Of a DNA stretch of 7,421 nt, positions 6,399 to 7,421 are shown in pieces. The stretch comes from an uncultured Pseudomonadota bacterium. Its GTDB lineage: Bacteria; Myxococcota_A; UBA9042; CAIXZC01. Every line of letters begins with the position of its first letter. The stretch's first letter is position 1. The stretch is from positions 1-7,421 of the forward strand of contig CALGBT010000565.1 of NCBI GenBank assembly GCA_937884235.1, in the 5' to 3' direction. The notes under the pieces were generated by a model. The model saw only the letters and a program-made list of their open reading frames with translations. It did not search any database and had not been told where the DNA came from. Made by a program: the position numbers and the translations under genes.

Positions 6399-7421
6399 TC
6401 ACCTAACCCAAATCGAATAAGTCCCCTGATCGCTCAGGTAGTCCCATCCCATAGGGCCGCACTCACCCGAGAAACCCGACGACCATTCGTCGTTGCCGTA
6501 GGCATAGCCAAAGGCAATTCCGGCAATGGTATCGCCCGCGTCCTGGCCGTTGTCGTTGTTCAAATGGTCCGTATAGCAGAAGGAGAACTGCGAGGTTTCG
6601 CCCCCGGATGGAGAGTTGGTATAGTCGCAAAGGTAGTGCCCGCTGTTGTGCGTCTTGGTCTCGTTGTCATGCCAGATCTTCGACTGCCCCTGGGAGTTGG
6701 TGTTAGCCGACACCGTGTAGGCCGTGCCATTCGCCGCCCCGCCCAACAGCTTGTGATTGCCGTTGGCCGTGGCATAGCCGTCAACCTGGGCAAAGTGCTG
6801 CACCGACCCGGTGCCGCTACTGCTGTGGCAAGTCATGCGGATATCATCCCAGACCGAGCCGAAGCGGCTGATGCCGATAGCCCCCTGCTGCTGCAGGGGC
6901 TGAGGCGGCGTGGCTGGCGATTTGGTGACACTGCCGGCACCGGGAGTGAAGCTCCAGCTTTCGTCAGTAAAGAGGTTGTGGTTGTACGCGGCGATAATGA
7001 AATTCTCCTGGAAGCCGCTGTGGTTGTAGAAGTGGAACGCCAGCATCCAGCCCCCCCCGGCGGTGATCATGTCGCAGTAGACCTGGAAGGGTGCGGCGCC
7101 GCCTTCACCGTCCGGATCAATATTGTAGAGCCCCGACCCGGCCCCGGGATTGAGGGCAAGGTGGGCCTCGCAACTCAGTTGCGGGCAATCTTCGTCAACA
7201 GCATCGTCGCAATTGTCGTCGACCTCATTGAAGCAGACCTCGTCGGCCCCCGGATTGACTACAGCGGACTCGTCGTCGCAGTCGCCGGCGACGGTGGCAA
7301 CATAACCCCCACCAGCTTCGCACAGGCACTTCGAATCACCATCGACCCCGTAATCATCAACGTCCCCGTCAGCAAAATACTCGACACAGCCCAGCGCCCC
7401 TTCCGGGTCCACGACACCATC
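6399..7421 (-). CDS. Gene C: fibrinogen-like domain protein with MopE motif (N-terminus outside window)
   Basis: The frame is open from the window edge to a TGA at 6399-6401, giving the last 340 residues; a GTG at 7412 lies inside the open frame and is not a credible start. Residues 1-40 hold an Asp-rich segment (FADGDVDDYGVDGDSKC). At about 47-79 is a MopE-type unit (GDCDDE, NPGADEVCFNEVDDNCDDAVDEDC). From about 84 to the end is a fibrinogen-like domain with FQVYCDM at 112-118 and GGGW at 122-125; it ends in SIWVR, comparable to LVWAR in gene B. Between these anchors the domain differs strongly from that of gene B, with many Asn, His and Ser residues, so ligand specificity probably differs. 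Function is inferred to be extracellular binding. It lies upstream of gene B on the same strand, about 700 bases away, so it is probably a separate transcription unit and a paralogue of the same family. Confidence 0.85.
   Translation of the reverse strand, partial: DGVVDPEGALGCVEYFADGDVDDYGVDGDSKCLCEAGGGYVATVAGDCDDESAVVNPGADEVCFNEVDDNCDDAVDEDCPQLSCEAHLALNPGAGSGLYNIDPDGEGGAAPFQVYCDMITAGGGWMLAFHFYNHSGFQENFIIAAYNHNLFTDESWSFTPGAGSVTKSPATPPQPLQQQGAIGISRFGSVWDDIRMTCHSSSGTGSVQHFAQVDGYATANGNHKLLGGAANGTAYTVSANTNSQGQSKIWHDNETKTHNSGHYLCDYTNSPSGGETSQFSFCYTDHLNNDNGQDAGDTIAGIAFGYAYGNDEWSSGFSGECGPMGWDYLSDQGTYSIWVR

Noticed and set aside
5681..6420. Several short frames on both strands in the intergenic region (60-116 residues)
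   Set aside because: They are Arg/Pro-rich, run through the repeats and palindromes, and have no ribosome site or recognisable domain.

Overview
The window carries parts of three same-strand (minus) genes for large secreted or surface repeat proteins, plus one roughly 700-base intergenic region full of small repeats. All three proteins are built from Asp/Cys-rich calcium- or metal-binding modules: the MopE-type motif (C-D-G-x-D-N-D-C-D-G-x-x-D-E), thrombospondin type 3 (TSP3) repeats, and a C-terminal fibrinogen-like domain carrying the YCDM...GGWT signature. High GC, lipoprotein-type signal peptides and this module combination fit a Myxococcota-like (former Deltaproteobacteria) predator or complex-life-style bacterium. 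That placement is an inference from architecture; no phylogenetic marker is present.

Layout in transcription order, right to left. (1) 7421-6399: the 3' end of gene C, giving one MopE motif and a fibrinogen-like domain; its N-terminus lies outside the window. (2) 6398-5697: intergenic, with six 23-bp GC-rich hairpin units just after the gene C stop, a pair of inverted repeat arms (5899-5990 and 6084-6193), and a possible promoter for the next gene. (3) 5696-1771: gene B, about 1308 residues if a single-base frameshift near 5318-5330 is repaired: lipoprotein signal, Cys-rich N-module, alternating MopE and TSP3 repeats, six in-register 51-residue Cys6 repeats, and a fibrinogen-like domain. (4) 1765-1: gene A, starting 5 bases after the gene B stop, a paralogue with the same N-module and the same 51-residue repeat; its C-terminus lies outside the window.

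Genes B and A look like one operon of duplicated surface lipoproteins, with gene C as an upstream relative. Nothing enzymatic is seen. The likely role is extracellular: calcium-stabilised stalks presenting a recognition or adhesion head. That role is an inference from domains. The most noteworthy points are the frameshift in an otherwise intact gene B, the 153-bp repeat unit shared between the two adjacent paralogues, and the structured intergenic repeats.
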